Below are positions 40,075 through 49,052 of a stretch of DNA of 64,000 bases, piece by piece. Source of the DNA: Algiphilus sp022763315. GTDB lineage: Bacteria > Pseudomonadota > Gammaproteobacteria > Nevskiales > Nevskiaceae. A program made the translations under genes and the position numbers. The notes beneath the pieces are model-generated. The model had not been told where the DNA came from. It ran no database searches and saw nothing but the letters and a program-made list of their open reading frames with translations. The stretch is from assembly GCF_965249985.1 (NCBI RefSeq), contig NZ_OZ252280.1, one strand, 5' to 3'. How positions within the stretch are numbered: the first letter of the stretch is position 1; each line of letters begins with the position of its first letter.

Positions 40075-43000
40075 TCACTGCTTGAGCCACATGCCCAGCC
40101 AAGGGTGATAACACCACCCTGGGTCACTTTTTGGCGCTTCAACGGTCGCGAACTTTTCGGCGCAGCGTTGTAGTGATAGGTCGCGGTGTTCGGCTTGCTC
40201 GCGCAACAACGCCATGAGGTCGTGTTCGCCCCACTGACCGATGCGTGGGCCGATGGTCAGTGCGATGTCATGGCGCTGGCTATCGTCGATGGGGACATAG
40301 AGCGCCGGTTCGCGGCGCGATCGCGCCTCCTCGACGCGATGCAGCAATAGGCGCTCTTCGTCCTCATCCGGCAGAAAGGCAAGCGCCACCGATATGCTTG
40401 GGTCATCCCGAAAGGGTTGCTGCTGCGGCAGCATCCCGGTCAGCGTGGCCTGCGGGAACTGCCACGCGCTAGCGGCGTTGGCTTCGATTCTCGGCCTGGA
40501 ACGGCGTGACGAGCTGGTCGCCGTTTCGAGAGATTTCGGCAGCATGCAGTCCTGTATGCGCGCCTGCTCCAAGTCCGCGAGCCGTTGCTTGGGTTGCCAG
40601 TCGGTCTGCGGTCTTGGATGGATGCGGGGATTGGCGTTGATGCTTTGGTATTCCGCCGTTTCCAGTAGTTCGCCCAACCTATGGCTGAGCAGACGAAAGC
40701 GATGCTGGATTGGCTGGCGCGCTTGTTCGAAGCCGGGGCGGATGAAGGCGGGCTGGTCCTGACCGCGGTAGCGGTAGTGGCGCAGGTTGGTGTCGAAGAT
40801 GATGAGATTGGGTGTCTCTACGACCTTGCGGCGATGCCGCTGCACGCGCCCCGCCAGCTGGATCAGCGACCGCAATGACGATGGCTCAGCAACCGCCCAA
40901 TCGGCGTCCCAGTCGCGGCCCACTTCGCACACGGGCGAGGCCAGCACGATGAATAGGTGGTGGCTTTCCGGCGTGCCATCTACGGCCGCGCGAATCGCCG
41001 GCAGGTGGTACACGGCTTCGCTATCGCGTCGGTTGAAGGCAGTGTCCAGCTGATGCTCGATTGACGAACGCTGCAGTAGCGGAAAGCGGGCGTGATAAAC
41101 GCAGAGATGAATGCGCGTGTCATCCGGCGCACCCAGCTGGTAAAGCGCTTGCGCCACACCCACCAGCGGGTCGATGTTGGCCATGCGCACGATGCCGAAG
41201 CTCACGCGCTTGCCTCTGACCGGGCAGGTTTCGGCATGTTCGGCGTGCAATTCCAGGCAGGCCTCGCGCAGTTGTTGCGCGAACTCGGCGTGCTGTTGTT
41301 CTCGCTGACGGCTCTTTATCGGTAGCGCCTTCAGGGCGCCGCGCCGGTGTGGTGGCGCCTCTGCAAGCCGGGCGGCGCGGCGGCTGACGAAGGTGTTGTG
41401 CTGTTCCGCGAAGGCGGTCGCCTCAGCGCACTGCTTAGCTTGCACGCCAAATTCGTCGGCCCAAAGACAGGCGATGTCGGGCCGTTCCGCATTCTGTCCG
41501 CCATGTGCGCCCCGGTTGCGGGCAAAGTGGACACGGCCAGCGCGATAGGCCATGAACATCCCCTCGAGGAGGGGCGGCGGAAGCGTTGCGGATGACAGCA
41601 CCACGCGCGTGCCCAGCAGACCCGCCCAATGCACCAGCCGGATTAACGCCGGAAGGTCCGCCAGGTCGTAGTCGTCCAGCTCATCGAGCACCAGATCGCT
41701 GCTCATCAGGCGCAGCATGGGGGCGATTTGCCGGCCGGCGCGCAGCGCTTCAGTGGCCGGCGCGATGTGGTCCACGGTGCATACCAACACCGGGGCAGAT
41801 AACAACCCGCGAATGTTGGGGGCCTCAAGAGCGCGCGACAGCAGCGGGTGGTCAACCGTGTTGCCCTCGAACAGCACATGGCTGTCTTCTTCCATCAACG
41901 CCTGCATGGACGCGGAGCCCTGCGCTTCCGCCTTTTCCCGGTAGTACTCGAAGAGGTCGCGGCTCCCTGAGCCGCCGACGCGGATGGCCAACGCTTCGTC
42001 GCCCAGGTGCAGGTCGTCCCGATAGCTGCGCCCGGTCTGCTGGGTGAGCGTGCGCAAACCCAATGCGTAGGTCATGCGCATGCCGCGCTGCGGATCGGCC
42101 AGTGCATTGACGATGCGCGCATTGGTCAGGGTTTTTCCGCAACCGGTCGACGCCATGTTGATCACGAAAGCGCCGTGCGCCTGCGACGTTTCCTGCATCG
42201 CGGAGGCGGCATCTGCTGCTTTGTCCTGCCAGGCAAATTTGCCGGGCCCGCTGCGCTTGCGCAGGCCGCGATGGTTGGTCAGGCGCGGTAGGTCGCGCTC
42301 AAAGCCTGGCAGCGCATGGGCGATGAGCCCGGCGCCACGCGCAACGCCCAGAAGATGCTCATCCAGCGGTTGCTTGAGCGATCCGTCGCGATCCGTGTTG
42401 GCGAAGAGCGTGCCTTTTTCATCGCCAGTGACGCGCTGCGGGGCATCCTTCGCAAGCGCCGAGTAGTGATGGTCGGCAAGCATCAAACTCAGGCGGGCCA
42501 GATGCATGACGTAGGGATTGGAAAGCCAGCCTTCCGGCCGTTGCTGGCGCAGGGCCAGGAGCTTCTTGGCAAGCCGTGCTGCCTGGGACCGCCACTTGGG
42601 CTGGATGACGGGCAAGACGTCTGCTATCTGCCAGTACGGTTCGATGTCTTCACGGGTGGCGCTGGTGGTGCGTTCGTTCCAGTCGTGCCCGACCCGTGAA
42701 AGAGGTGTTTCGAGCCACAGCGGGTTGAACTCGCTGGAGCGCTTGCCGAGCCACTGCTGTTCGCCGTTGCCGTCCATGACGGGGATGACCGGAAGGCGGT
42801 GATGGGTGACCACGAGCCATCCGATGGCTGCCGCCAGTGGCGGCAATTGTTTGAAAGGCTTGTCCGCGTGGGCATCCAGGCCATCGCGCAGATAACGCCC
42901 GGCGCCGGTCCATGCCTGCGTGTCGTCAATCGTTTCATCGGCCAGTCGTTGCAGCCAGCTTTCGTCATCATCGTCACCGATGAAGGCCTGGAACAGACGC

Positions 43001-43458
43001 AGCGATACCCATTCGTGCCGGTAGAGGTTGCGTTCCGCGAGCTGGCCGCGCAGACGTTGCTGGAACGCGACGCTGGCTTTGCCGAGGTCGTGAAGCAGCG
43101 CCGCGAGCTGGGCCAGCAGGCGAATATCCTGGGCGGTGTGCCAGTCGTTTTCGTGGTCGCTTCGCAATACGTCGCGCACGGTGGTGTTTGTCGGTACTGC
43201 ACCTTCGGGATTGAAGCGGCTGGCGTTGCCGACGATCCACAGCAGCTCGCTGTGGTCCCGGCCACGTATCCAGTGACAGGCCACGGCGGTGTTTTTGCGC
43301 GCTGTCTTGCGTAGCAGGCGCCGTAAGGTGTCGAGGCCCGCCTGGGTAATCGGCGTCTGCCATGTGCGGTCGCCACGGCGTTCCGCGAACTGGTCGAGGA
43401 TGCGGCGCGTCTCTTTCAGTGCGCGCTTGTCGCACTGGGATACCAGCAAGATATTCAT
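40075..43458 (-). CDS. cas3: Cas2-Cas3 fusion nuclease-helicase (Cas3f)
   Basis: An 1127-residue type I-F fusion. Residues 1 to about 95 are the Cas2-like domain (MNILLVSQCDKRALKETRRIL). The HD nuclease follows with HDLGKA (His123-Asp124). The helicase part has Walker A in ASTGCGKTLTNARI, the DEAD-type box in VLDELDDYDL, and SSATLPPPL. Later stretches include the helicase C-terminal SPVCEVGRDWDADW, QLAGRVQRHRR and a C-terminal tail. It degrades targets marked by the Csy complex and joins Cas1 in spacer acquisition. All motifs look intact. Its start overlaps the cas1 stop by four bases. Confidence 0.96.
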   Translation of the reverse strand: MNILLVSQCDKRALKETRRILDQFAERRGDRTWQTPITQAGLDTLRRLLRKTARKNTAVACHWIRGRDHSELLWIVGNASRFNPEGAVPTNTTVRDVLRSDHENDWHTAQDIRLLAQLAALLHDLGKASVAFQQRLRGQLAERNLYRHEWVSLRLFQAFIGDDDDESWLQRLADETIDDTQAWTGAGRYLRDGLDAHADKPFKQLPPLAAAIGWLVVTHHRLPVIPVMDGNGEQQWLGKRSSEFNPLWLETPLSRVGHDWNERTTSATREDIEPYWQIADVLPVIQPKWRSQAARLAKKLLALRQQRPEGWLSNPYVMHLARLSLMLADHHYSALAKDAPQRVTGDEKGTLFANTDRDGSLKQPLDEHLLGVARGAGLIAHALPGFERDLPRLTNHRGLRKRSGPGKFAWQDKAADAASAMQETSQAHGAFVINMASTGCGKTLTNARIVNALADPQRGMRMTYALGLRTLTQQTGRSYRDDLHLGDEALAIRVGGSGSRDLFEYYREKAEAQGSASMQALMEEDSHVLFEGNTVDHPLLSRALEAPNIRGLLSAPVLVCTVDHIAPATEALRAGRQIAPMLRLMSSDLVLDELDDYDLADLPALIRLVHWAGLLGTRVVLSSATLPPPLLEGMFMAYRAGRVHFARNRGAHGGQNAERPDIACLWADEFGVQAKQCAEATAFAEQHNTFVSRRAARLAEAPPHRRGALKALPIKSRQREQQHAEFAQQLREACLELHAEHAETCPVRGKRVSFGIVRMANIDPLVGVAQALYQLGAPDDTRIHLCVYHARFPLLQRSSIEHQLDTAFNRRDSEAVYHLPAIRAAVDGTPESHHLFIVLASPVCEVGRDWDADWAVAEPSSLRSLIQLAGRVQRHRRKVVETPNLIIFDTNLRHYRYRGQDQPAFIRPGFEQARQPIQHRFRLLSHRLGELLETAEYQSINANPRIHPRPQTDWQPKQRLADLEQARIQDCMLPKSLETATSSSRRSRPRIEANAASAWQFPQATLTGMLPQQQPFRDDPSISVALAFLPDEDEERLLLHRVEEARSRREPALYVPIDDSQRHDIALTIGPRIGQWGEHDLMALLREQAEHRDLSLQRCAEKFATVEAPKSDPGWCYHPWLGMWLKQ

Positions 43459-44432
43459 GCGGAAGAGCCGGCTTCGAGTGCCACGCGCTTGATCGTGTCG
43501 ATCATGAAGTCCAGGGATTCACTGCGCGTAAAGCTTTCAATGCATGCCCGGCGAAACGCTTGTTCGGAGTCGCCATTCACTGCAGAGAGGAACGCCTGCG
43601 GAAGCACGATCGCGTCCTTGACGAGATCCGCCGCGTCGAACACCAAACCGCCGCGACGGGTCTTGCCATGCAGCACGGCAAGCCCATGCGGAAGGCCGAG
43701 CACCCAGGTGGCCGTGGCGCCCAATCCGTAGGCGAGATAGTTGCCGTGGTCGAGGAAGCGGTTGGCCGGGTCGGTTCCGCTGCCGCGCTTGGCGCGGGTG
43801 AACGCTTCGCCGTATCGTGCGGCGTGCGCCGCCATCCCAAAAAGCTGCTTGGTGAGACGCGCCTCTTCGGTCAGCAGGTGCGTGGTGTCCATCGCGGCTT
43901 CCACGTTGGCGTGGGAGCGATCAAGCGCTGCATCCAGCTCCGGCTCGTCGATCGAAAAGCCCGCATCCTTCAGGGCGCGGGTCCTTGTCCAGTGCGCCCG
44001 AATGTTCTCCAGGCGGGCGAGTTGAAAGCGCTTTGCCGCCGCAAGCCGCAATGCTTCGTCAAACCAGAAGCCGACCCAGTGTTGTAGATATTCGGTCGGG
44101 CGGTACTCGCTTTGCGGCGTCAGCCAGACGGCATCAATCTCCACTTCGCCAGCACTGAATAGCGGGGTACCTCCGCCGCCGCAGAAGCCAACGAGTACGC
44201 CCGCCTTGGCCAACTCGCGCATGGCCGCCTGCGTGATGGACGTTACCGTGCCGAGCAGCAGCGTGGTGGTGTTCGCAATCGGGATATTCCAATAAAGCGA
44301 TTGCTTGCCCGCTTCGGTGACGTATTCGACACGCCCACCGTTGACTAGCACCCGGCAGTGCTCCAGGTAGTAGAGATTGGCCCGCTTCGAATGCAGGATC
44401 GTCTTGAGGTCGGATGGACCGATGCTTTCCAA
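43455..44432 (-). CDS. cas1: CRISPR integrase Cas1 (type I-F)
   Basis: A 325-residue integrase that inserts new spacers at the leader. Metal-binding positions are recognisable as Glu in TEEARLTKQLFG, His in LGLPHGLAVLHG and Asp in GLVFDAADLVKD. The frame begins at TTG (44432) with AAGGTGG just upstream; no ATG lies before it in frame. It is the first gene of the cas operon; the 212 bp up to the pirin stop must carry the operon promoter. The many spacers in the array agree with a working Cas1. Confidence 0.95.
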   Translation of the reverse strand: MESIGPSDLKTILHSKRANLYYLEHCRVLVNGGRVEYVTEAGKQSLYWNIPIANTTTLLLGTVTSITQAAMRELAKAGVLVGFCGGGGTPLFSAGEVEIDAVWLTPQSEYRPTEYLQHWVGFWFDEALRLAAAKRFQLARLENIRAHWTRTRALKDAGFSIDEPELDAALDRSHANVEAAMDTTHLLTEEARLTKQLFGMAAHAARYGEAFTRAKRGSGTDPANRFLDHGNYLAYGLGATATWVLGLPHGLAVLHGKTRRGGLVFDAADLVKDAIVLPQAFLSAVNGDSEQAFRRACIESFTRSESLDFMIDTIKRVALEAGSSA

Positions 44433-44644
44433 GTGCCACCTTCCGGCCGCTGTTGCTGACAGACACGATCACCCATTAGAGGCTCGTGAGATGAGCCTGC
44501 AGTAATACTAATCATGGGTAATTTGCGCGGAAAGGGGTGTGTTTTCTCGCGCACTCTTCCGGTGGCGGAACGCAGCAAGCTCCTCGCTGGCAGCCAGAGG
44601 CGTCGAAGGCTTAAGTTGGCACGCTTGGTTCCTGCGGCGTTGCG

Positions 44645-45559
44645 CTACTCGGGCAGCGGGATGAACTCCGCTTCGTCGCCCGGCACCTTGGGGAAGCGGC
44701 CGGCCTTCCAGTCCGCCTTGGCTTGTTCAATGCGTTCGCGACGACTGGAAACGAAATTCCATTCCATGAAACGGGGGCCCAGTCGCTCGCCGCCGACGAT
44801 GGCGATGCGGCTGGCCTCTATGGCTTCGACTTCGATTCCGGCCTGTGCTTCAAACACCGCCATGGCGTGGGCCGGCAGGGTGTTATCGCGTGCCTGCAAG
44901 CGGCCGCTGGCGACGTAGACGGCGCGCTCTTCTGCGTCCGGCAGTCGCAGGCGCTGGCCGGGCTGCAGGTCCGCCTCCACGTAGAGTGTTTCGGCATCGG
45001 TGCGCACGGGGGAGCGAAGTCCATAGGCGGCGCCCATCATGACGCGCAGCGCCACGCCCTCGACGGTGGTGCGGGGTAGGGCCTCAGAGGGGTAGTGCAG
45101 GAAAGCGGGTTCGCATTCTTCCATGGCTTCCGGCAGCGCCAGCCAGAGCTGCAGGCCGTGGATGCGCTGCGGATGCGCGGTGACCTCCGGGCGTTGCCGC
45201 TCGGAATGCACAATGCCGCGGCCGGCCACCATCAGGTTGAGATCCCCAGGGCGGATGACCTGCTCGCTGCCGAGGGAATCACGATGCAGCATCTCGCCCT
45301 CGAACAGATAGGTCACGGTGGCCAGGTTGACATGCGGGTGTGGCCGAACGCTGATGCCGGACCCCGCCGGTAGCTCGGCGGGCCCCATGTGGTCGAAGAA
45401 GACCCACGGGCCGACCTGCTTGCGTCCGACCGTCGGCAGCACACGCCGCACCGAGAAGCCGCCGAGTTCCTTGTCGCGCGGCTGGATGATGCGCTCGATG
45501 GCGCCGCAGCCTTCGACGACCTTGCAATCAAGCTCCAGTTCTTTGGTGGCGTTGCTCAA
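44645..45559 (-). CDS. Pirin-family protein 1
   Basis: A 304-residue bicupin protein. Metal ligands of the N-terminal cupin are seen in RPHPHVNLATVTYLFEGEMLHRDSLG and VAGRGIVHSERQ (three His and a Glu). Bacterial pirins are iron or nickel cupins; some have quercetin-dioxygenase activity and others bind metabolic enzymes. The long variant with an IIQPRDKELGGFSVRRVLP start is common in proteobacteria. It lies 96 bp downstream of the isochorismatase-like gene on the same strand, with an 8-bp GC-rich stem between, so transcription is probably separated. Confidence 0.9.
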   Translation of the reverse strand: MSNATKELELDCKVVEGCGAIERIIQPRDKELGGFSVRRVLPTVGRKQVGPWVFFDHMGPAELPAGSGISVRPHPHVNLATVTYLFEGEMLHRDSLGSEQVIRPGDLNLMVAGRGIVHSERQRPEVTAHPQRIHGLQLWLALPEAMEECEPAFLHYPSEALPRTTVEGVALRVMMGAAYGLRSPVRTDAETLYVEADLQPGQRLRLPDAEERAVYVASGRLQARDNTLPAHAMAVFEAQAGIEVEAIEASRIAIVGGERLGPRFMEWNFVSSRRERIEQAKADWKAGRFPKVPGDEAEFIPLPE

Positions 45560-45614
45560 GGGAACTCCCCGATGGTGGTGGCATGGCGCATAGCATGCCC
45601 TGGATAGGCGAGCG

Positions 45615-45635
45615 GGGGCCGGGTTGGCCGGCCCC
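45615..45635 (-). terminator. GC-rich stem-loop between hydrolase and pirin genes
   Basis: A perfect 8-bp stem GGGGCCGG / CCGGCCCC with a 5-nt loop lies 20 bp beyond the hydrolase stop. It lacks a T-run but could slow or end transcription. Confidence 0.35.
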
Positions 45636-45655
45636 AGCGGGTGGGTCGTTAGTCC

Positions 45656-46270
45656 TCAGGCGGTCAGCTTGCTGTAGGAGGTGATCAGGTTGCGGTAGTC
45701 CGGTATGTGGTTTGAGAACAGCGCGCCCAGACCTTCGACATCGTGGCGCCAGTCGCGGTGCAGTTCACAGGCGACCCCGAACCAGGTCATCAACTGCGCT
45801 CCGGCTTCCGCCATGCGGTGCAACGCGGCATCGCGAGTCATGGCGTTGAAGGTGCCGGAGGCATCGGTGACGATGAAGACGTCATAGCCTTCTTGTAGTG
45901 CGGACAGCGTTGGGAAGGCCACACAGACTTCGGTGACCACGCCGGCGATGATCAGCTGCTTCTTGCCGGTGGCCTTGACCGCTCGCACGAAGTCGTCATT
46001 GTCCCAGGCGTTGATCTGGCCGGGGCGGGCGATGAAGGGCGCATCCGGGTAGGCCGCCTTGAGCTCGGGCACGATGGGGCCGTTCGGGCCGTCTTCGAAG
46101 CTGGTGGTCAGGATGGTGGGCAATTGGAAGTATTTGGCCAGATCGGCCAGCGCAAGCACGTTGTTTTTGAAGGTGTCTGGCTGTATATCGCGCACCAGTG
46201 ACAGCAGTCCGGCCTGATGGTCGACCAGCAGCACTGCGGCATCTTCCTTGTTCAATCGCTTGTAGCTCAT
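45656..46270 (-). CDS. Isochorismatase-like cysteine hydrolase (YcaC type)
   Basis: A 204-residue enzyme of the isochorismatase-like family. The catalytic nucleophile is Cys116 in GVVTEVCVAFPTLSAL, and the catalytic Asp17 lies in LLVDHQAGL. The C-terminal WFGVACELHRDWRHDVEGLGALFSNHIPDYRNLI is typical for the YcaC subgroup, whose natural substrate is not established. The gene lies between two pirin genes on the same strand; the pirin, YcaC and LysR grouping recurs in proteobacteria. It is 80 bp from the upstream pirin stop. Confidence 0.9.
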   Translation of the reverse strand: MSYKRLNKEDAAVLLVDHQAGLLSLVRDIQPDTFKNNVLALADLAKYFQLPTILTTSFEDGPNGPIVPELKAAYPDAPFIARPGQINAWDNDDFVRAVKATGKKQLIIAGVVTEVCVAFPTLSALQEGYDVFIVTDASGTFNAMTRDAALHRMAEAGAQLMTWFGVACELHRDWRHDVEGLGALFSNHIPDYRNLITSYSKLTA

Positions 46271-46350
46271 GTTTCCCCTTGGTGGTGTTGTGAAAGACCG
46301 GTCTGCCGACGGCCCGCCACATCGGGCGGAGCCGCCAGCAGCCGGGGCCT

Positions 46351-47217
46351 TCAGCGCGGCCGCCCGAGGCGCCCGCTGTTGAAGTCGTGGATGGCCTCGC
46401 GGATCTCGGCCTGACTGTTCATCACGAAGGGGCCGTAACCGACCACGGGCTCATCGAGCGGCTGTCCGCTCAGCACCAGCACCTTGGCGTCGGCGTTGGC
46501 TTCCAGCATGAAATCCTGTCCGGTCGGCGTCAGTGCGGCCATCTGTCCCGCCCGCACGATGCTGTCGTCGTTGACCTGCAGCGTGCCGTCCAGGGCCACA
46601 ACGAGCAGGGTGTGCCCCTCCGGAACCTGCAGTGCCGCTCGCCGATCCCGCTTCAGGCGGAGATCCCAGACGTTGACCGGCGAAAAGGTGCGGGCTGCGC
46701 CGCCCTGGCCTTCCACCTCGCCGGCAATCACGCGGATTTCACCCGCGTCGTCAGCAAGCTTGACCACCGGGATCTCGGCTGCACGCAGGGCCTGGTAGGC
46801 CGCCGGGGCGCGTTTGTGCGCCGCGGGCAGATTGACCCAGAGCTGCACCATCTCGAAGGGGCCGCCTGTGGCGCTGTAAGCCTCTGAGTGGTATTCCTCG
46901 TGAACGATGCCGTCGCCGGCCGTCATCCATTGCACATCGCCGGGGCCGATGACGCCGCCGCCACCGCTGGAATCGCGGTGCGCTACTTCACCGGCGTAGA
47001 CGATGGTCACCGTCTCGAAGCCACGATGCGGATGCGCCCCCACGCCGCGCGGCTCGCCCGGATTGGGCGCGAATTGGGTCGGGCCGGCGTAATCCAGCAT
47101 CAGAAAGGGGCTCACCGGCACGCTGCGCGTGTCGTAGGTGAATAGAGACCGCACCGGAAAACCGTCGCCCACCCAGTGCGGTGCGGGTGCGTTGTAGACG
47201 CCAATGATGGATTTCAT
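46351..47217 (-). CDS. Pirin-family protein 2
   Basis: A 288-residue pirin. Metal ligands are in GAHPHRGFETVTIVYAGEVAHRDSSG and TAGDGIVHEEYH; the C-terminal cupin ends in GPFVMNSQAEIREAIHDFNSGRLGR. The ATG at 47217 has GGAG just upstream, so the ORF extension ten codons earlier is not used. Its dissimilarity from the other pirin suggests an old divergence rather than a recent duplication. It is divergent from a LysR gene with a 7-bp inverted repeat between, so it is probably the controlled target. Confidence 0.9.
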   Translation of the reverse strand: MKSIIGVYNAPAPHWVGDGFPVRSLFTYDTRSVPVSPFLMLDYAGPTQFAPNPGEPRGVGAHPHRGFETVTIVYAGEVAHRDSSGGGGVIGPGDVQWMTAGDGIVHEEYHSEAYSATGGPFEMVQLWVNLPAAHKRAPAAYQALRAAEIPVVKLADDAGEIRVIAGEVEGQGGAARTFSPVNVWDLRLKRDRRAALQVPEGHTLLVVALDGTLQVNDDSIVRAGQMAALTPTGQDFMLEANADAKVLVLSGQPLDEPVVGYGPFVMNSQAEIREAIHDFNSGRLGRPR

Positions 47218-47303
47218 ATCGCGCTCCGGTTGCATCGCGTGCCCCATGCCCGCGACGGATGGCCATGCTATTTTTGGAACGATAAGAGCGGTAGATCGGG
47301 TTT

Positions 47304-47322
47304 ATGCAACGCACTGTTGCAT
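47304..47322. promoter_or_regulatory. Inverted repeat between pirin 2 and LysR genes
   Basis: ATGCAAC-gcact-GTTGCAT is a perfect 7-bp inverted repeat with a 5-bp centre, 17 bp before the LysR start. Its size and place suit LysR binding for autoregulation and control of the divergent pirin. Confidence 0.5.
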
Positions 47323-47338
47323 CAATAGAACAATCGAC

Positions 47339-48244
47339 ATGCAGGATCTGAACGATCTTTCCTATTTCGTGCACGTGGTCGATCACGGTGGTTTTGCACC
47401 GGCAGCCGCTGCCCTGGGCATACCCAAGTCCACTTTGAGCCGTCGCATCGCGCGGCTGGAAACCGCACTCGGCGTCCGCTTGCTGCAACGCTCGACGCGC
47501 CGGGTGACGGTTACGGAACTGGGAAAGAGCTACTACCAGCGCTGCCGCGCCATGCTGATCGAGGCCGAGGCGGCGCAGGAACTTATCGACCAGAGCCGTT
47601 CGGAGCCCTGTGGTCTGGTGCGCGTCACCTGCCCGGTGGCCATGTTGGACATGAACATCGGCGCGATACTCGCCGACTATCTTGCGCGCCACCCGCGGGT
47701 GGAGATGCAGCTGGATGCCACCAACCGCCGGGTCGACGCACTGGCTGAAGGCGTGGACATCGCCCTAAGGGTGCGACCCCCGCCGCTGGAGGACAGCGAG
47801 CTGGTGTTGCGCGTGCTGGGTGAGCGCCGACAGTGTCTGGTGGCCAGCCCGCATCTGCTGGCAGCGCATGCCGCCATCGCCCATCCCGATCAGCTGGACG
47901 GACTTCCCAGCATCGGGCTGGGCACCACCATTCCGGAATGTCGCTGGCGCCTTCTGGGGCCAGAGGGCGCCGAGGCGCTGGTGGAACATCACCCCCGCCT
48001 GATGACGCGCGACATGTTCGCCGTGCGGCGCGCCGCCATGGCCGGTGTCGGGGTGGCGCAGCTACCGACGATGATGATGCGTCAGGAGCTGGCCGACGGC
48101 GCGCTGGTGCGTGTGCTGCCGGACTGGGCACCGCGTCCAGAGATCATTCATGCCGTGTTTCCGGCGCGGCGCGGTCTGCTGCCCTCGGTGCGCGCGCTGA
48201 TCGATGACCTGGTCCGTGCCTTCGAGGCACTCGATGACGACTGA
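47339..48244 (+). CDS. LysR-family transcriptional regulator
   Basis: A 301-residue regulator. The winged helix-turn-helix is FVHVVDHGGFAPAAAALGIPKSTLSRRIARLETALGVRLLQRSTRRVTVTELG, followed by the linker helix and an effector-binding domain beginning GLVRVTCPVAMLD. The ATG at 47339 gives the usual LysR N-terminus; the frame opens further upstream into the palindrome and pirin promoter. Divergence from the pirin/YcaC genes indicates a regulator of that set. The inducer is unknown. Confidence 0.92.
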   Translation: MQDLNDLSYFVHVVDHGGFAPAAAALGIPKSTLSRRIARLETALGVRLLQRSTRRVTVTELGKSYYQRCRAMLIEAEAAQELIDQSRSEPCGLVRVTCPVAMLDMNIGAILADYLARHPRVEMQLDATNRRVDALAEGVDIALRVRPPPLEDSELVLRVLGERRQCLVASPHLLAAHAAIAHPDQLDGLPSIGLGTTIPECRWRLLGPEGAEALVEHHPRLMTRDMFAVRRAAMAGVGVAQLPTMMMRQELADGALVRVLPDWAPRPEIIHAVFPARRGLLPSVRALIDDLVRAFEALDDD

Positions 48245-48280
48245 GCGCCCGCGTGCCGTAGGCCTTGGGCGGCGCCAGCC

Positions 48281-49024
48281 ATGACAGCCGCGGTCTGGGG
48301 CGACGCCCTGTTCTGGTTGCTGGCCGTGGTCGGGGTCTTTCTGACCGGTATTTCCAAGAGCGGTTTCGCTGGTGGCGCCGGCGTGGTGGCCGTGCCCTTG
48401 CTGGCACTGGTGGTGTCTCCAGCACTGGCCGTCACCCTGATGCTCCCGCTGTTGCTGGTGATGGATGCGCAGATCATCACCCATCACCGCCGCAATTTGT
48501 GTCCCGGCGAGCTGCGCGCGCTGCTGCCTGCGGCGTTGGTCGGCATCGCGCTGGGCAGCTTTCTGTTGACGGCGCTGCCGGATGCACCGCTGCAGCTGCT
48601 GCTCGGCGCGATGAGCATCGGCTTTGCGCTGATGCAATGGCGGCGTCCGCGCTTGGTCGCGCGGCGGGGTCTCGGCGCGCTGATGGGCGGTATTGCCGGG
48701 GCCACCAGTACGCTGATCCACGCCGGTGGGCCGCCGCTGAACATGTATCTCGCCACGCGTCAGTTACCGCGGGCGGTGTGGCTGTCCACCGCGGCGGTCT
48801 TCTTTGCCAGCGTGAATGTCGTCAAGGTCTTTGCCTATCAGGCCGTCGACTTGTGGCGGCTGGAGACGCTGCTGCTCAGCGCCGTGCTGCTGCCGGTGGC
48901 GGTGGCGGGCATCCTCGCCGGCCATCGCATCCAGGCCGTGCTGAGCGAAGCCGCCTTCCAGCGCGCCGTCATGGTCTGTCTCGGTCTTTCCGGTCTGTTG
49001 CTGATCGCCAAGGCGTTGGCGTGA
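48281..49024 (+). CDS. TauE/SafE-family permease
   Basis: A 247-residue membrane protein with about eight helices in two related halves. The N-terminal half has VGVFLTGISKSGFAGGAGVVAVPLLALVV and the second half has MGGIAGATSTLIHAGGPPLNMYLA, the paired glycine-rich signatures of the family. TauE/SafE proteins export or import small sulfonates, sulfite or organic anions. It follows the LysR gene by 36 bp on the same strand and converges on the HupE gene. The substrate cannot be named. Confidence 0.9.
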   Translation: MTAAVWGDALFWLLAVVGVFLTGISKSGFAGGAGVVAVPLLALVVSPALAVTLMLPLLLVMDAQIITHHRRNLCPGELRALLPAALVGIALGSFLLTALPDAPLQLLLGAMSIGFALMQWRRPRLVARRGLGALMGGIAGATSTLIHAGGPPLNMYLATRQLPRAVWLSTAAVFFASVNVVKVFAYQAVDLWRLETLLLSAVLLPVAVAGILAGHRIQAVLSEAAFQRAVMVCLGLSGLLLIAKALA

Positions 49025-49052
49025 CAGACGACTGCAGCACGATGGCGGCGCG

